Of a stretch of 15,582 bases of DNA, positions 13,024 through 15,582 are shown one piece after another. The stretch comes from an uncultured Shinella sp. (GTDB lineage Bacteria; Pseudomonadota; Alphaproteobacteria; Rhizobiales; Rhizobiaceae). The notes beneath the pieces are model-generated. The model did no database searches, had not been told where the DNA came from, and saw only the letters and a list, made by a program, of their open reading frames with translations. The translations under genes were made by a program, and so were the position numbers. Numbering within the stretch: the first letter of the stretch is position 1; each line of letters opens with the position of its first letter. Location of the stretch: the NCBI RefSeq assembly GCF_946479415.1, contig NZ_CAMLFY010000113.1, forward strand, positions 1 through 15,582, read 5' to 3'.

Positions 13024-14301
13024 ATGAGCAAGGTCAGCGGCAGCAACGGCGGCGACTCCAAGAATACCCTTTACTGCTCCTTCTGCGGCAAGAGCCAGCA
13101 CGAGGTCCGCAAGCTTATTGCCGGACCGACCGTGTTCATCTGCGATGAATGCGTCGAATTGTGCATGGACATCATCCGCGAGGAGAACAAGACCTCGATG
13201 GTGAAATCCCGTGACGGCGTTCCCACGCCGCAGGATATCATCAAGGTTCTCGACGAATATGTCATCGGCCAGCAGCAGGCCAAGCGCATCCTGTCGGTGG
13301 CGGTACACAACCACTACAAGCGCCTGGCGCATGCCGCCAAGGGCTCCGACGTGGAACTGGCCAAGTCGAACATCATGCTGGTCGGCCCGACGGGCTGCGG
13401 CAAGACGTACCTTGCCCAGACGCTCGCCCGCATCATCGACGTGCCCTTCACCATGGCCGACGCCACGACGCTCACCGAAGCCGGTTATGTCGGTGAAGAC
13501 GTCGAAAACATCATCCTGAAGCTTCTTCAGGCCGCCGACTACAATGTCGAGCGTGCGCAGCGCGGCATCGTCTATATCGACGAAGTCGACAAGATCTCGC
13601 GCAAGTCCGACAACCCGTCCATCACCCGTGACGTATCGGGCGAGGGCGTGCAGCAGGCGCTTCTGAAGATCATGGAAGGCACGGTTGCCTCGGTGCCCCC
13701 GCAGGGTGGCCGCAAGCATCCGCAGCAGGAGTTCCTGCAGGTCGACACGACGAACATCCTGTTCATCTGCGGCGGCGCCTTCGCCGGCCTCGACAAGATC
13801 ATCTCCGCCCGCGGCGAGAAGACCTCGATCGGCTTCGGCGCGCTGGTCCGTTCGCCGGAAGATCGCCGCGTCGGCGAAGTCCTGCGCGAACTGGAGCCGG
13901 AAGACCTGGTCAAGTTCGGCCTCATCCCGGAATTCATCGGCCGTCTGCCGGTTCTGGCGACGCTTGAAGACCTCGACGAGGACGCGCTGATCCAGATCCT
14001 GTCGGAGCCGAAGAACGCGCTGATCAAGCAGTACCAGCGCCTGTTCGAGATGGAAGACGTGGAACTGACCTTCCACGAGGACGCCCTGCGCGAAATCGCC
14101 AAGCGTGCGATCATCCGCAAGACCGGCGCCCGCGGCCTGCGTTCGATCATGGAGAAGATCCTGCTCGACACGATGTTCGAACTGCCGACGCTGGAAGGCG
14201 TGCGCGAAGTGGTCATCTCCGACGAGGTGGTCCGTGGTTCGGCCCGTCCGCTCTACATCTACTCGGAGCGCTCCGAGGAGAAGGCCAACGTTTCGGCCTG
14301 A
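13024..14301 (+). CDS. clpX: ATP-dependent Clp protease ATP-binding subunit ClpX
   Basis: This 425-residue hexameric AAA+ unfoldase recognises tagged or damaged proteins and threads them into ClpP. The N-terminal zinc-binding domain has Cys18, Cys21, Cys40 and Cys43. Further on are Walker A GPTGCGKT (121-128), pore loop GYVGED (154-159), Walker B IVYIDE (182-187), the RKH loop (230-232), the ClpP-docking IGF loop (269-271) and sensor 2 GAR (368-370). All functional elements are intact and the length is normal. AGGAAAG precedes the ATG at 13024 at good distance. It is followed by its own terminator (14325-14347), so lon is transcribed separately at least in part. Confidence 0.98.
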   Translation: MSKVSGSNGGDSKNTLYCSFCGKSQHEVRKLIAGPTVFICDECVELCMDIIREENKTSMVKSRDGVPTPQDIIKVLDEYVIGQQQAKRILSVAVHNHYKRLAHAAKGSDVELAKSNIMLVGPTGCGKTYLAQTLARIIDVPFTMADATTLTEAGYVGEDVENIILKLLQAADYNVERAQRGIVYIDEVDKISRKSDNPSITRDVSGEGVQQALLKIMEGTVASVPPQGGRKHPQQEFLQVDTTNILFICGGAFAGLDKIISARGEKTSIGFGALVRSPEDRRVGEVLRELEPEDLVKFGLIPEFIGRLPVLATLEDLDEDALIQILSEPKNALIKQYQRLFEMEDVELTFHEDALREIAKRAIIRKTGARGLRSIMEKILLDTMFELPTLEGVREVVISDEVVRGSARPLYIYSERSEEKANVSA

Positions 14302-14324
14302 TCGTCCGAAAATCGTTCAGGAAG

Positions 14325-14347
14325 GACCCGCCGCCGGCGGGTCTTTT
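14325..14347 (+). terminator. Rho-independent terminator after clpX
   Basis: GACCCGCC (14325-14332) and GGCGGGTC (14336-14343) form a perfect 8-bp stem with a 3-nt loop, followed by TTTT (14344-14347). It lies 23 nt after the clpX stop and is a textbook intrinsic terminator. Confidence 0.88.
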
Positions 14348-14720
14348 CGTTTGAGAACATCTAGTGACATTTCGTGACTGGTCGCCTTGGTGCGAAAAGG
14401 TCATGATGATGAACCTTCCGCTGCTTCGACAGGGCGTTGCGAAACGTTATCAGTCAAGCGAATATGGAAGACTTCGATTCTGTGTCTCGCGTATGCTCCG
14501 GCGGCTTTGCCGGAGGAAGGCCGCAAGTTCCGCGACAGCGCGGAAGACTAGACTTCCTGTCGTTGGTTCGTCTTGTTCGCAGTGGAGTGGGGCACTCCGC
14601 AACCGGGCTTGAAAATGCGTCAACCGCACGCCACTTGTGGATGGAAAAGATCGCCGGCCCGGTGTCCCCAAACACCGATTGGACCGGTTCCCGGAAACGG
14701 GACGTTTGAAAGGAAATGAC
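14348..14720 (+). other. lon upstream region with a series of hairpins
   Basis: There is no convincing gene in these 373 bases. Four stem-loops follow one another: CTCCGGC/GCCGGAG (14496-14515), TTCCGCG/CGCGGAA (14528-14545), GGAGTG/CACTCC (14584-14598) and TCCCG-GAAA-CGGGA (14689-14702). The last has a GNRA tetraloop and ends 6 nt before the lon ribosome site AAAGGA (14709-14714). CTTGAAA at 14608-14614 resembles a heat-shock -35 but lacks a proper -10 at the expected distance. The lon promoter is presumably here, and the leader may be long and structured. Confidence 0.5.
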
Positions 14721-15582
14721 ATGACGAAGAAGACGTCTGCGCCGCACGATTCCTCGGCCTTCCCGGTCCTGCCCCTGCGCGACATCGTGGTGTTCCCGCA
14801 CATGATCGTGCCGCTGTTCGTCGGTCGCGAAAAGTCGATCCGCGCGCTGGAAGAAGTGATGGGCACCGACAAGCAGATCATGCTTGCCACCCAGATCAAC
14901 GCCTCCGACGACGATCCGGAAACCGACGCCATCTACCGCATCGGCACCGTCGCCAACGTTCTCCAGCTCTTGAAGCTGCCCGACGGCACCGTCAAGGTTC
15001 TGGTTGAGGGCCGTGCCCGCGCCGAAATCGACGGCTATACCGACCGTGAAGAATTCTATGAGGCTATGGCCCATGTCCTGGCCGAGCCGGAGGAAGATCC
15101 GGTCGAGATCGAGGCGCTGTCGCGCTCGGTCGTCTCCGAGTTCGAGAACTACGTAAAGCTCAACAAGAAGATTTCGCCCGAAGTCGTCGGTGCCGCGAGC
15201 CAGATCGAGGATTACTCGAAGCTCGCCGACACGGTCGCCTCGCACCTCTCCATCAAGATCGTCGAGAAGCAGGAAATGCTCGAGACGACGAGCGTCAAGC
15301 TGCGCCTCGAAAAGGCGCTCGGCTTCATGGAAGGCGAGATCTCCGTCCTGCAGGTCGAAAAGCGCATCCGCTCGCGTGTAAAGCGCCAGATGGAGAAGAC
15401 CCAGCGCGAATATTACCTCAATGAGCAGATGAAGGCGATCCAGAAGGAGCTCGGCGACGGCGAAGATGGTCGCGACGAGATGGCCGAACTGGAAGAGAAG
15501 ATCTCCAAGGTCAAGCTTTCCAAGGAGGCCCGTGAAAAGGCCGACGCGGAACTCAAGAAGCTGCGCCAGATGAGCCCGATGT
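14721..15582 (+). CDS. lon: ATP-dependent protease La (Lon), N-terminal part (3' end outside window)
   Basis: 287 codons are present out of roughly 800 for the family. The visible part is the N-terminal substrate-binding domain: FPVLPLRDIVVFPHMIVPLF (about 14-33), a GREKSIRALEE helix, TVANVLQLLKLPDGTVKVLV and EGRARAEI. After it comes the long helical linker with the conserved EYYLNEQMKAIQKELG (about 230-245) and the charged coiled-coil beginning of the AAA+ region. The Walker motifs and Ser-Lys dyad are beyond the window. ATG 14721 has AAAGGA (14709-14714) 6 nt upstream. Lon degrades misfolded and regulatory proteins in the cytosol. It is a tail-to-head neighbour of clpX but separated from it by a terminator and a 419-nt gap. 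Confidence 0.96.
   Translation, partial: MTKKTSAPHDSSAFPVLPLRDIVVFPHMIVPLFVGREKSIRALEEVMGTDKQIMLATQINASDDDPETDAIYRIGTVANVLQLLKLPDGTVKVLVEGRARAEIDGYTDREEFYEAMAHVLAEPEEDPVEIEALSRSVVSEFENYVKLNKKISPEVVGAASQIEDYSKLADTVASHLSIKIVEKQEMLETTSVKLRLEKALGFMEGEISVLQVEKRIRSRVKRQMEKTQREYYLNEQMKAIQKELGDGEDGRDEMAELEEKISKVKLSKEAREKADAELKKLRQMSPM

Noticed and set aside
12916..14076. 386-codon minus-strand frame opposite clpX
   Set aside because: It lies over a fully convincing ClpX with all motifs. It has no family resemblance and a composition of the kind expected from antisense to GC-rich codons.
14437..14709. 90-codon open frame before lon
   Set aside because: It runs through several perfect hairpins, has no good ribosome site and shows low-complexity Arg/Gly/Ser composition; more likely leader DNA.
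1..15582. CRISPR arrays, IS elements, tRNA or rRNA genes, prophage remnants
   Set aside because: No regularly spaced repeats, transposase motifs, attachment-site duplications or RNA gene signatures were seen.

Overview
This is a GC-rich chromosomal window from an alphaproteobacterium, most likely a Rhizobiaceae member (Rhizobium, Agrobacterium, Ensifer or Shinella type). The evidence is the rplM-rpsI and clpP/clpX/lon blocks, protein sequences of rhizobial type (ClpX, ClpP, L13, S9, MetY) and a rhizobial-style intergenic repeat fragment. The genus cannot be settled from the sequence alone. Most of the window is ordinary chromosome, with a few small accessory insertions.

Layout. 1-405 is the 3' end of an Lrp/AsnC-type regulator. 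516-1450 (minus) is the ribosomal operon rplM-rpsI, with a near-consensus sigma-70 promoter, a structured leader of about 117 nt and a terminator. 1680-2111 (minus) is a PaaI-like hotdog thioesterase, divergent from 2234-3061, an enoyl-CoA hydratase-family protein of the ECHDC3 type that lacks both catalytic glutamates. A 77-aa protein of unknown function and lower GC is translationally coupled behind it. It ends one base from the end of a convergent EamA/DMT permease (3296-4132, minus). Two tandem CoA-binding (COG1832-like) paralogues follow at 4383-5314, then O-acetylhomoserine sulfhydrylase (metY, 5432-6715) and a small cupin (6779-7123).

7145-8973 (minus) holds a cytochrome P450 followed 8 nt later by a six-helix membrane protein of unknown function. 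9076-9707 is a Phd/PIN(VapC) toxin-antitoxin pair with a palindromic operator candidate. 9710-11461 (minus) is a secreted gamma-glutamyltransferase whose ribosome binding site lies in a perfect hairpin. 11737-15582 is the proteolysis block: clpP, an MmcQ/YjbR protein, clpX and the first 287 codons of lon.

How the genes connect. ClpX unfolds substrates for ClpP, and Lon is the second ATP-dependent protease; a possible RpoH-type promoter precedes clpP. MetY makes homocysteine, and gamma-glutamyltransferase releases amino acids from periplasmic glutathione-type peptides; these two share sulfur metabolism only loosely. The thioesterase and the crotonase-fold protein both suggest acyl-CoA handling.

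No CRISPR array, prophage, IS element, tRNA or rRNA was seen. I found no convincing new multi-gene system. The items most worth checking are the rplM leader, the coupled 77-aa protein, the possible long antisense transcript across the DMT gene, the P450/membrane-protein pair, and the hairpins at the ggt and lon ribosome binding sites.
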